A stretch of 47,134 nt of DNA from Deltaproteobacteria bacterium. GTDB lineage: Bacteria; Myxococcota_A; Polyangia; Haliangiales; J016. Each line of letters opens with the position of its first letter. Position 1 is the stretch's first letter. The stretch spans positions 1 through 47,134 of the forward strand of contig RFGE01000132.1 of assembly GCA_003696105.1 (NCBI GenBank). The letters run 5' to 3'. Positions 1 through 10,987 of the stretch are shown here, in pieces. Both the position numbers and the translations under genes were made by a program. Below the pieces are notes generated by a model, which worked only from the letters and a program-made list of their open reading frames with translations, was not told the DNA's origin and made no database searches.

Positions 1-1146
1 ATGCCACACGCGGTGATCTTGGGAGCGGGGCGCGTCGGCGCCGCGATGGTGCGCGATCTGGCGGCCGATCCGGCCTACGACGTGACCGTGGTCGACGCGC
101 GGTCGGAGGCGGTGGAGCGGTTCTCCGGCGACGCGCGGATCGAGGCGCGGACGGCGGACGTGGCCGATCCGGGCGCGATCGGCCGCGCGGTCGCCCACGC
201 GGACGTGGTCGTCGGCGCGCTGCCGAGCGCGATCGGGCTGCAGACCCTGCGCGCGGTGATCGACGCCGGCAAGCCATACGTGGACATCTCCTTCATGGCG
301 GAGGATCCCCTGGTCGAGACACCGCGGGCGGAGCGGCAGGGCGTCGTCGCGGTGGTCGACTGCGGAATCGCCCCGGGCGTGAGCAACATGATGGCCGGTT
401 GGGCGGCGGCCAAGCTGGATCGGTGCGACCGCATCGACATCTACGTCGGCGGGCTGCCGGTCGAGCGCCGGTGGCCGTTCGAGTACAAGGCCGGATTCGC
501 GCCGTCGGACGTGATCGAGGAGTACGTCCGGCCGGCGCGGGTCGTCGAGCACGGACAGGTCGTCGTCAAGGAGGCGCTGTCGGAGCCGGAGTTGATCGAC
601 TTTCCGTCGGTCGGCACGCTCGAGGCGTTCAACACCGACGGGTTGCGATCCCTCACCCAGACGCTGCCGGTACCCAACATGCGCGAAAAGACGCTGCGGT
701 ATCCGGGGCACGTCGCGCTGATGCGCGCGTTTCGCACCACGGGGTTGTTCTCGAAGCAACCGATCGACGTCGGCGGCGTGGCGGTGCGGCCGCTCGACGT
801 CACCAGCGCGCTGCTGTTTCCGAAGTGGGCCTACGAAGACCGCGAGCCGGACCTCACCGTGTTGCGCGTGATCGCGCGCGGCGTCGCGGACGGCGCCGCG
901 GTCGAGTACCGGTGGCACCTGCACGACGTCTACGATCCGGACACCGACACGCGGTCGATGTCGCGCACCACCGCCTACCCGGCCACCGCGGTCGCGCGCA
1001 TGATCGCCGAGGGGCGCTTCCCGCTCGGCCCGGGGGTGTATCCGCCCGAGATCCCGGCGCAGCAGCCGGGGTTTCTCGACGAAGTGCTGGCCGCGCTGGA
1101 CGCCCGCGGCGTTCGCTGTGTGGCGACCGTCGTCGAGCGCGCATGA
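1..1146 (+). CDS. Saccharopine dehydrogenase-like oxidoreductase
   Basis: The 381-residue protein resembles the saccharopine dehydrogenase (Lys9-like) NAD(P)-dependent family. It opens directly with a Rossmann dinucleotide-binding motif (VILGAGRVGAAMV, residues 5-17) followed by an acidic residue after strand 2 (VVDAR). The C-terminal half carries family-typical stretches: EAFNTDGLRSL near residue 210 and EKTLRYPGHVALMRA near 228. Enzymes of this family interconvert saccharopine and alpha-aminoadipate semialdehyde plus glutamate, but paralogues act on other amino-acid conjugates, so the substrate is not settled. The ATG is the first base of the window; because the Rossmann fold starts at once, this is probably the true start, and upstream signals cannot be seen. 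Its stop overlaps the start of the next gene (ATGA), which implies translational coupling and an operon with the dehydrogenase E1. Confidence 0.85.
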   Translation: MPHAVILGAGRVGAAMVRDLAADPAYDVTVVDARSEAVERFSGDARIEARTADVADPGAIGRAVAHADVVVGALPSAIGLQTLRAVIDAGKPYVDISFMAEDPLVETPRAERQGVVAVVDCGIAPGVSNMMAGWAAAKLDRCDRIDIYVGGLPVERRWPFEYKAGFAPSDVIEEYVRPARVVEHGQVVVKEALSEPELIDFPSVGTLEAFNTDGLRSLTQTLPVPNMREKTLRYPGHVALMRAFRTTGLFSKQPIDVGGVAVRPLDVTSALLFPKWAYEDREPDLTVLRVIARGVADGAAVEYRWHLHDVYDPDTDTRSMSRTTAYPATAVARMIAEGRFPLGPGVYPPEIPAQQPGFLDEVLAALDARGVRCVATVVERA

Positions 1147-3362
1147 CGTCCGCCGACGCGATCGCGGCGCTCGACCGCGCGCTGGCCGACGCGATCGCGG
1201 CGGCGCGGCCGCCGGCGGCGCCGCTCGCGCCGGACGATCCGTTGCGGCCCGGCGGCGCGCTGACCGCCCGCCGCGCGGTCGCGCTGTTCGACGCGCAGAT
1301 CCGCAGCCGCTTGTGCGACTACGCGGCGCGCCGGCTGCGCGCGCGCGGCGCCGGCTACTACACGATCGCGTCGGCCGGGCACGAGGGCAACGCGGCGGTG
1401 GCGGCGGCGCTGCGGCCGACCGACCCGGCGTTCGTCCACTACCGGTCTGGCGCGTTCTGGTTCGCGCGCGCCGCCCAGGTGCCCGGGCAACGTCCCGCGC
1501 GCGATCTCCTGTTGGGCGTCGTCGCGGCGCGCGACGAGCCGATCGCGGGGGGCCGCCACAAGGTGTTCGGTTCGGCTGCGCTCGCGATGCCGCCGCAAAC
1601 GTCGACGATCGCGTCGCACCTGCCAAAGGCGGTCGGCTGCGCGTTTGCGATCGAGCGCGACCGCAAGTTGCGCGCGGCCGGCCGCGTCCCCGCCGACGCC
1701 ATCGCGGTGTGCAGCTTTGGCGACGCATCGGCGAGCCACTCGACCGCAACCGGTGCGATCGCGGCCGCGTGCCGCATCGCGATGCACTGGCCGCTGCCGA
1801 TCCTGTTCGTGTGCGAGGACAACGGCCTGGGCATCAGCGTGCCGACCCCGCCCGGATGGATCGAAGCCGCATTCGCCGGTCGCCCCGGCCTGCGCTACTT
1901 CGCCGGCGACGGGTGCGACCTCGAGTCGATCGACGCGGCGGCTCGCGCGGCGGCTCGCTACGTGCGATCGCACCGCCGGCCGGCGTTTTTGCACATGCGG
2001 TGCGTCCGGCTGCTCGGCCACGCCGGGTCGGACGTCGAGCTGGCCTATCGCAGCCCGGCGGACATCGCCGCCGGCGTGGCGCGCGATCCGGTCGCCGCGA
2101 CGGCGCGCCTGCTGATCGAGACGGGGGCGCTGTCGGCCGACCAGGTGCGCGCCGCTTGGGACGCCGCGCGCGCCGAGATCGACGCCGAGGCGGATCGCGC
2201 GGCGACCGCGCCGCCGCTGCGCGACGCGGCCGACGTGATGGCGCCGTTGCGTCCGCCCCCGGCCGGCGCGGTCGCGGCCGAGGCCGCGCGGCCGGTCGAT
2301 GCGGCGGCGCGGACGGCGTTTTGGGGCGACCGGCTGCCGGAGGACGCGGGGCCCGCGCCGATGGCGCACCACATCCGCGCGGCGCTCGGCGATCTGCTCG
2401 CGACGGTGCCCGAACTGCTGGTGTTCGGCGAGGACGTCGGCCGCAAGGGCGGAGTCTACGGCGTGACGCGCGGGCTGCAGGCGCGCGCCGGCGCCGCGCG
2501 CGTGTTCGACACGCTGCTCGACGAGCAGACCATCTTGGGCCTCGCGATCGGCGCCGGACACGTCGGCTACCTGCCGGTCCCGGAGATTCAATACCTCGCC
2601 TATCTTCACAACGCGATCGATCAACTGCGCGGCGAGGCGGCCACCCTGGCGTTCTTGTCGCAGCGGCAGTTCTCCAACCCGATGGTCGTGCGCATCGCCG
2701 CCTTTGCCGACCCTGATGGCTTCGGCGGCCACTTTCACAACGACAACGCGATCGCCGCGCTGCGCGAGATCCCGGGGCTCATCGTCGCGGCGCCGTCGCG
2801 CGGAGACGACGCCGCGGCGATGTTGCGCACGTGTGTGGCCGCCGCGCGCGTCGACGGCGCGGTGTGCGCGTTCCTCGAGCCGATCGCGCTGTACGCCGCG
2901 CGCGACCTGCACGCGCCGGGCGACGGCGCGCTCGCGATGCGCTACGACCCGGCCGGCCCACACGTGCCGATCGGCGCGCCGCGCATCGAGGGCGACGGCG
3001 ACGTGTTGCTCGTGTCGTTCGCCAACGGCGCGCGCCACTGCCGCCGGGTGCAGCGGCGGCTCGCGGAGGCGGGCGGGCCGGCGTGCCGCGTGGTCGACCT
3101 GCGATGGCTGGCGCCGCTGCCGGTCGATGCGCTCGCCGCCTGCGCGCGCGACGCGCGCCGCGTCGTGATCGCCGACGAGACGCGGCGCACTGCGGGCGTG
3201 GGCGAGGCGATCGTCACCGCCTTGGTGGAGGCGGGCTATCGCGGGCCGATCGCGCGGGTCACGGCCGCCGACAGCTTCGTGCCTCTCGGACCCGCGGCGC
3301 GCCACGTGCTGTTGTCCGAGGCGGCGATCGAACGCGCGGCGCGCGGCGACGCCGGCCGATAG
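1143..3362 (+). CDS. Fused alpha/beta E1 of 2-oxo-acid (branched-chain type) dehydrogenase
   Basis: This 739-residue protein joins both subunits of a thiamine-diphosphate-dependent E1. The alpha-like part (about 1-390) has the ThDP-binding region beginning FGDASASHSTA (192-202) and ending CEDNGLGIS (224-232), where most family members have GDG...NN. The beta-like part starts near residue 407 with FGEDVGRKGGVYGVT, EIQYLAYLHNAIDQLR and the C-terminal transketolase domain (DLRWLAPLPVD). E1 decarboxylates a 2-oxo acid and passes the acyl group to the lipoyl domain of E2. No E2 or E3 gene is visible here. The longer open frame upstream is not used: the ATG at 1143 overlaps the preceding stop. The single-chain arrangement and the GDASASHSTA motif are known for branched-chain-type E1 of high-GC bacteria. 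The exact substrate (branched-chain versus other 2-oxo acids) is inferred. Confidence 0.85.
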   Translation: MTSADAIAALDRALADAIAAARPPAAPLAPDDPLRPGGALTARRAVALFDAQIRSRLCDYAARRLRARGAGYYTIASAGHEGNAAVAAALRPTDPAFVHYRSGAFWFARAAQVPGQRPARDLLLGVVAARDEPIAGGRHKVFGSAALAMPPQTSTIASHLPKAVGCAFAIERDRKLRAAGRVPADAIAVCSFGDASASHSTATGAIAAACRIAMHWPLPILFVCEDNGLGISVPTPPGWIEAAFAGRPGLRYFAGDGCDLESIDAAARAAARYVRSHRRPAFLHMRCVRLLGHAGSDVELAYRSPADIAAGVARDPVAATARLLIETGALSADQVRAAWDAARAEIDAEADRAATAPPLRDAADVMAPLRPPPAGAVAAEAARPVDAAARTAFWGDRLPEDAGPAPMAHHIRAALGDLLATVPELLVFGEDVGRKGGVYGVTRGLQARAGAARVFDTLLDEQTILGLAIGAGHVGYLPVPEIQYLAYLHNAIDQLRGEAATLAFLSQRQFSNPMVVRIAAFADPDGFGGHFHNDNAIAALREIPGLIVAAPSRGDDAAAMLRTCVAAARVDGAVCAFLEPIALYAARDLHAPGDGALAMRYDPAGPHVPIGAPRIEGDGDVLLVSFANGARHCRRVQRRLAEAGGPACRVVDLRWLAPLPVDALAACARDARRVVIADETRRTAGVGEAIVTALVEAGYRGPIARVTAADSFVPLGPAARHVLLSEAAIERAARGDAGR

Positions 3363-3423
3363 CGCGCCCCGGCGGCGCTCGGTGCGAAGCCGCCCGCGGT
3401 GCGCCGATCGCGCGCCCCACGCG

Positions 3424-3449
3424 GCCGCGGCCGCCTGCGGCGCCGCGGC
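3424..3449. terminator. GC-rich hairpin between convergent genes
   Basis: A GCCGCGG arm at 3424-3430 pairs with CCGCGGC at 3443-3449, and the intervening CCGC/GCGG (3431-3434 with 3437-3440) can extend the stem across a small bulge. It lies between the stop of the E1 gene and the stop of the convergent lipoprotein gene, where a bidirectional terminator is expected. No T-tract follows on either strand, so intrinsic termination is uncertain. Confidence 0.3.
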
Positions 3450-5191
3450 TACGGCGCGGGTGAAAACGGCGCGACCGCGCCGACCTCGCTGCCGTCTGCG
3501 AGCGTGAACGTCACCGACCACGCGCCGGCCGGCGCGCCCAGCCGGTCGACGATCAGGTCGTCGCCGTCGTCGGCGAACGGCACGTCGCCCTCGACCGCGA
3601 AGTCGTCGTCGGCGCCGTCGGCAAAGCGCCACCAGGCGTGCAGCGCGTCGTCGAGCATCGCCGCGGCCTGGGCGCAGCCGCCGTCGAGGCAGCCGTCGGG
3701 CTGGCCGGCGGGCTCGCACGCCAGCGCGCTGAGCGCGGCGCAACCGACCTCGCCGCCCGCGGCGATCGACTCGGCCAGCGCGGTGCCGAGGTCGCCGGCT
3801 CGCGGCCCGAGGCCGGCGGGTTCGAGCCCGAGGGCGGCGAACGCCGCGTAGCTGGCCGACCCGACGCGCAGGCTGAACGCGTGCGGCGCGACGGCGACCG
3901 CGCCGGCCGCCCCGTCGACGGCGACCGCGATCGGCGAGCGGTCGACGATCGGGCGGGGCGTGTCGCCCAGGGCGAGCGAAAAGCCGTCGCGGCCGATCGA
4001 CACGAGCCGGTGGCGGACGGCGCGCGGCTGGACCGCGGTGAGTTCGCTGCGCAACGTCAAAGCGGTCGCGGCTTCCGTCCGCGCGGCCACCAGCGCGTCG
4101 AGCGCCGCGCCGACCGGCCACGGTCCGCCGGCCATCGCCGCCAGGACGTCGCCGTCGAGCCCGGCCGCGGGCCGGCAGCCCGACGCGTCCGCCGGTTCGC
4201 GCAGGGCCTCGATCGCCTCGGCCAGCGGCGCGGTCGCGGCGTCTGCGTCGACCGCGCAGTCGGCCGCCGCGTCCGGGTCCGACACGGCGGCGTCGAGCGC
4301 GCAGTCGATCGCGAGCTGCGCCGGCCCGGCGGGGCAGGCCAACACGTCCCACGGCCGCGTCGCGCCCGCCGCGCGCGCCGCGGCGTCCACCGGGGTCAGG
4401 TCGAGCGCCGCCTCCAGCGCGACCGGGCCGGCGGGCAGCGCCAGCGGGCGGTCGGCCACCGCGAGGACCGCGCGGGCGCGCGGGCCGGGCGGCACCTGCG
4501 CCGCGGCGATCGCCGCGCAGCCGTACGCGGCGCGCGCGCCGGCCGGCATCTCGCCCCACGCGATCACGGTGTACGGCTCGAGCGCGCTCAGGTTCGTGTA
4601 CGCCGCCACCGCGCCGAACGAGGTCATCGCGCGCGGTGGGAACTCCGACTCGGGCGGCGCGTCCGGGTCGATGTCCGCGCAGGTCGCCGTCGCGCGCCGG
4701 TACACGCGCACCTGCACCCTCGCGAACGTCGCCGGGTCGCGCCAGCCCTCGTGTGCCGTCACCAGCTCGAGCGCGGTGAAGCCTTCGTCGCTCACCTGCA
4801 CGTAGAAGGTGACCGGCTGCGCGTAGTCCGCCGTCGCGCGCACGCGGAAGCTGGTGCGCGCGGCGCCCGCGACCAGATCGACGCGCGCGATGCCGCCGGC
4901 GTCGGTCGTCGCCTCCGATGCGGACAGCGCGGCGCCGGCCGGGTCGTCCACCGGCCCGTCGGCGAACGCGAAGTGGACGACGCCGCCGGCGATCGGCGCG
5001 CCTTCGTCGCGTTCGTAGCGGACGCGCAGCGCGACGGTGCCGCCGAACGGCAGGCCGATCGAGTCGGACGGCGGGTCGAGGATGACCAGCCGCGCCGCCG
5101 GAGGCGCTCCCGCGTCCGGCATCGGGGGATCGCCGCCGCCGCCGCACGCGGCGGCGAGCGCGGCGCACAGGGCGGCGCAAGTGCGCGTCAT
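3449..5191 (-). CDS. Large putative lipoprotein with Ig-like N-terminal domain
   Basis: The roughly 580-residue protein has a short signal peptide ending in a lipobox-like LAAAC followed by a glycine run, so it is probably a lipoprotein. The first 150 residues look like an invasin/intimin-type Ig (Big-1-like) domain: a strand-rich stretch with GGTVALRVRY, IAGGVVHFAF, TTDAGGIARVDLVAGA and a Tyr-Val strand near 135. The rest is Ala/Asp-rich with scattered cysteines (for example CLDGGC) and is not recognised. The start is uncertain: ATG at 5191 is preferred because it leaves a compact n-region (MTRTC), but an in-frame GTG at 5200 would add three residues; neither has a clear ribosome site. The gene is divergent from dnaE and convergent with the E1 gene. 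Function unknown; an envelope-exposed role is inferred from export only. Confidence 0.75.
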   Translation of the reverse strand: MTRTCAALCAALAAACGGGGDPPMPDAGAPPAARLVILDPPSDSIGLPFGGTVALRVRYERDEGAPIAGGVVHFAFADGPVDDPAGAALSASEATTDAGGIARVDLVAGAARTSFRVRATADYAQPVTFYVQVSDEGFTALELVTAHEGWRDPATFARVQVRVYRRATATCADIDPDAPPESEFPPRAMTSFGAVAAYTNLSALEPYTVIAWGEMPAGARAAYGCAAIAAAQVPPGPRARAVLAVADRPLALPAGPVALEAALDLTPVDAAARAAGATRPWDVLACPAGPAQLAIDCALDAAVSDPDAAADCAVDADAATAPLAEAIEALREPADASGCRPAAGLDGDVLAAMAGGPWPVGAALDALVAARTEAATALTLRSELTAVQPRAVRHRLVSIGRDGFSLALGDTPRPIVDRSPIAVAVDGAAGAVAVAPHAFSLRVGSASYAAFAALGLEPAGLGPRAGDLGTALAESIAAGGEVGCAALSALACEPAGQPDGCLDGGCAQAAAMLDDALHAWWRFADGADDDFAVEGDVPFADDGDDLIVDRLGAPAGAWSVTFTLADGSEVGAVAPFSPAP

Positions 5192-5276
5192 CGGGTTCAC
5201 GGCGGGCGGATTCGGGTCGGCGACCGCCCGTCGACTCTACCCCGGATCAGATGGCCGCGGTACAAGCTGACGTTCG

Positions 5277-8789
<3,513 letters not shown>

Positions 8790-8810
8790 TTTTGCGTGGA
8801 AATTTCCTTC

Positions 8811-8840
8811 TTGCGGCCGGGCCTGGCCCGTGGCTAGGCT
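8811..8840 (+). promoter_or_regulatory. Possible promoter of the lytic transglycosylase gene
   Basis: TTGCGG (8811-8816) and TAGGCT (8835-8840) are separated by 18 nt. The -10-like box ends only 9 nt before the GTG at 8850, so transcription would begin at or within a few bases of the start codon. Each hexamer matches the sigma-70 consensus at only three positions, so this is a weak prediction. Confidence 0.3.
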
Positions 8841-8849
8841 CTGGGGTCC

Positions 8850-9701
8850 GTGCGACTTCGTCACGCCATTGCCGTCGCGGCCGCCGCCTGGCTGGCCGGC
8901 CCGCCGCTCGCGGGCGCGCAGTCGATTCGCGCCGGCGGACCGCGGGCCGTCACCGCCACCGAAGCGGCGCGCGGGTTCGCGTGGACGGCCTCCGCGTGGC
9001 GCGACGTCGTCGCGGGCAGCCCGGTCGCGCTGCGGCAGCGCGTGCAGCGCGCGCGCACGCACCGGCTCACCCGGCGGGCGCGGCGCGAACTCGCCGCGTT
9101 CCGCCGGACGCAGCGCGGTCCGTTCGACGGTCTGATCGCCGATGCGGCGGCGCAGTGGGGCGTCGATCCGTTCTTGCTCAAGGGGCTTCTGTACTGCGAG
9201 TCCCGCCTCGACCCGACCCGCGTGGGCGCGCGCATCTACCGGACGGTGCGCGGCAAGCGGGTGGCGGTCGGCGGCGGCGCGCGCGGCATCGCGCAGTTCA
9301 CCCGCGACGGCATCGCGGCGGTCAACGAAGTCCGCGAAAAGCGCCAGCGACGCGGGGAGCGGGTGTACGCGTTCACGTCCGCCGACGTGATGGATCCCGA
9401 GCGCGCGATCCCCGCGGCCGCCGAACTGCTGAGCGCGTACATGCGCCGGTTCGGCCGCGACGGCGGCATCACGGCGTACAACTCGGGGCCGTACGGCGGC
9501 CGGCTCGTCCAGCGGCTCGGGTTCTGGAAGGCGCGGCGGCGCCTCGTCCAGGTCCGCGGCACCGCGCTGCAAGGTCACAGGTTTTTGTTGAAGGTCTTGC
9601 GTCAAACAAACCGATATCGCAGGCAATCCGGGTTGCGTCCGCTGCCGCTTCCACCGCGCGGCCCGGCGCGCCGGCTGCCCAGCGAGCGGCCGACTTCGTA
9701 G
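8850..9701 (+). CDS. Secreted lytic transglycosylase (SLT-like domain)
   Basis: This 283-residue protein begins with a signal peptide (hydrophobic AIAVAAAAWLAGPPLAGA, likely cleavage after the AGA near residue 23). A Slt-type lysozyme-like domain spans about residues 93-225. The catalytic glutamate is E117 in LLYCESRLDP, followed by the glycine-rich GGGARGIAQFT (141-151) and TAYNSGPYGGRLV (208-220), the usual three landmarks of family-1 transglycosylases. Such enzymes cleave peptidoglycan between MurNAc and GlcNAc in the periplasm, forming 1,6-anhydro ends. The basic C-terminal tail has no recognised domain. The GTG start gives a standard n-region (VRLRH). It follows dnaE by 60 bp on the same strand but probably has its own promoter. 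The cellular role (growth, division or secretion) cannot be told. Confidence 0.85.
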   Translation: MRLRHAIAVAAAAWLAGPPLAGAQSIRAGGPRAVTATEAARGFAWTASAWRDVVAGSPVALRQRVQRARTHRLTRRARRELAAFRRTQRGPFDGLIADAAAQWGVDPFLLKGLLYCESRLDPTRVGARIYRTVRGKRVAVGGGARGIAQFTRDGIAAVNEVREKRQRRGERVYAFTSADVMDPERAIPAAAELLSAYMRRFGRDGGITAYNSGPYGGRLVQRLGFWKARRRLVQVRGTALQGHRFLLKVLRQTNRYRRQSGLRPLPLPPRGPARRLPSERPTS

Positions 9702-9765
9702 CGCCGCGCGGCGCGGGCGTCCGCGGCGGGCCGCGCCGCCGGCGCTGCGCGCTCCGGGCGGGCTC

Positions 9766-9797
9766 GCGGCCGGCGGCCCGCGCGGCCGGCGGCCCGC
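9766..9797. repeat. Two tandem 16-bp GC repeats
   Basis: The unit GCGGCCGGCGGCCCGC occurs twice in direct tandem (9766-9781 and 9782-9797). A partial third copy (CGCGCCCGGCGGCG) follows. The repeat is in the 135-bp gap between two convergent genes. Its GGCCGGC core is self-complementary, so the array could fold and act in termination, or could simply be slippage-prone GC sequence. Confidence 0.6.
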
Positions 9798-9836
9798 GCG
9801 CCCGGCGGCGCTCTCCCGCGTTCCGGCCGCGACGTC

Positions 9837-10880
9837 TCAGTCCAGCCCGATGCGCTCGAGATCGTCGTCGTCGAGCCCGAAAAAGTGCGCCGTCTCGTGC
9901 CACAGGGTGACGTACACCTCGTGCTCGAGGTCGTCGCCGTCGCGACATGCGCTTTCGATGTTGCGCTGGTACAGGAACACGCAGTCCGGACCGGTCGGCG
10001 CGTCGCCGACGTTGGGCTTGTCGCCGTAGGGCACGCCGGAGAAGAACCCGAGCATCCGCGGGTCGTTGCCCTCGGCGACGACCTCGACCGACGGGTAGTC
10101 GCACACGAGGATGGGCACGTTCCCGAGCCGCGCGCGGGCCTGCTCCGGCAGCGATTGGAACGCGCGCTCGGCCATCGCGTGGAACTCGTCCGGCGTCACG
10201 TGCCACGGCGGCGGCGGCGCTCGCAAGTCGAGTTCGCGGCACCGCAGCCACGCGGCGCGCATGCCGTCGACATCGCCGCGCGCCTCGCACACGAGCCCGA
10301 GCGCGTGGTGCGCGTCGGCGAGGCCGTCGTCGGCGGCCAGGGCGGCGCGCAGGTGCCGCTCGGCGGCGTCGAGGTCGCCCGCGTCGAAACAGGCCAGGGC
10401 GGCGCGCACTCGCAGCCCGGGGTCTTCGATGTCGGCGTCGCGCAGCTCGACGGCGACGGCGTGCGCGCCCTCCTCGTCGCCGGCCGCCCGCAGCGCGGCG
10501 GCCTTCAGCAGCAGCGCGTCGACGCGCTCGTCCCCGTCGGCGCACACTTCCAGCGCCTCGTCGGCGAGTCGCAGCGCCGCTTCGTGGTCGTCGAGGGTGT
10601 ACAACTGCAACTCGGCGCTCTGCAACAGCGGCGACGCATAGTCGGGATCTTCCGCGGCGGCGGCCTCGTACAGCTCCAGTGCATCGGCCGTGTCGCCGCG
10701 TGCCGCGGCGACGGCGCCGCGCAGGGTCAGCACCTCCGGGTCCTTGGGCGCCAGTTCGGCGGCTCGGTCGGCGGCCACCGCCGCGCCGGTCACGTCGCCG
10801 CGGTCGAGCAGCTCCCACGCGCGGTCGAGGTGGGCGGCGACGGGATCGGTGTCGAGGCTCGAATCGGCCGGGGTGCGCAT
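9837..10880 (-). CDS. TPR protein with C-terminal zincin-like metallopeptidase domain
   Basis: The 347-residue protein has no signal peptide and falls in two parts. Residues 15-220 contain about five TPR-like hairpins (for example DPEVLTLRGAVAAARGDTADALELYEAA). Residues 228-347 match the small bacterial zincin family (Zincin_1/DUF1025-like): a strand-helix region (FHAMAERAFQSLPE) and a C-terminal HETAHFFGLDDDDLERIGL, an HExxH zinc motif followed by an acidic segment. Free-standing members of this family are about 120 residues, so the N-terminal TPR extension is notable. HExxH suggests metal-dependent hydrolysis, but peptidase activity of this family is little tested. The gene is divergent from the LpoA-like lipoprotein gene and convergent with the transglycosylase gene. 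The ATG lacks a Shine-Dalgarno sequence but has TACAAT eight bases upstream. Confidence 0.8.
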   Translation of the reverse strand: MRTPADSSLDTDPVAAHLDRAWELLDRGDVTGAAVAADRAAELAPKDPEVLTLRGAVAAARGDTADALELYEAAAAEDPDYASPLLQSAELQLYTLDDHEAALRLADEALEVCADGDERVDALLLKAAALRAAGDEEGAHAVAVELRDADIEDPGLRVRAALACFDAGDLDAAERHLRAALAADDGLADAHHALGLVCEARGDVDGMRAAWLRCRELDLRAPPPPWHVTPDEFHAMAERAFQSLPEQARARLGNVPILVCDYPSVEVVAEGNDPRMLGFFSGVPYGDKPNVGDAPTGPDCVFLYQRNIESACRDGDDLEHEVYVTLWHETAHFFGLDDDDLERIGLD

Positions 10881-10888
10881 GCGACGCT

Positions 10889-10894
10889 ATTGTA
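10889..10894 (-). promoter_or_regulatory. TACAAT -10-like box before the TPR-zincin gene
   Basis: On the minus strand TACAAT (10894-10889) differs from TATAAT at one base. It ends eight nt before the ATG at 10880. No convincing -35 hexamer is seen at the usual distance. The spacing would give a leaderless or nearly leaderless mRNA, which fits the lack of a ribosome-binding site. Confidence 0.35.
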
Positions 10895-10916
10895 GCGGCG
10901 CCGCCGCGCGCGCGCT

Positions 10917-10945
10917 TTGCGGCCGGCGCCGGCTCCGGCTACGCT
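10917..10945 (+). promoter_or_regulatory. Possible promoter of the LpoA-like lipoprotein gene
   Basis: TTGCGG (10917-10922) and TACGCT (10940-10945) are 17 nt apart. They would yield a leader of about 36 nt containing GGAG at 10973-10976, ahead of the ATG at 10988. The hexamers are only half-matching, so this is tentative. The segment is shared with the divergent TPR-zincin promoter. Confidence 0.3.
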
Positions 10946-10987
10946 GGCCGCGGGCCGCCTGCGGGCCGGCCCGGAGACGAACCGACC

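Noticed and set aside
975-5180. A 1401-codon antisense frame across the E1 and lipoprotein genes
   Set aside because: The product is Arg/Ala-rich and crosses a convergent gene boundary, while the frames kept have recognisable motifs and coupled starts.
9702-9836. Possible CRISPR-like or attachment-site repeat
   Set aside because: Only two adjacent 16-bp copies without spacers; better explained as GC-rich slippage or a hairpin.
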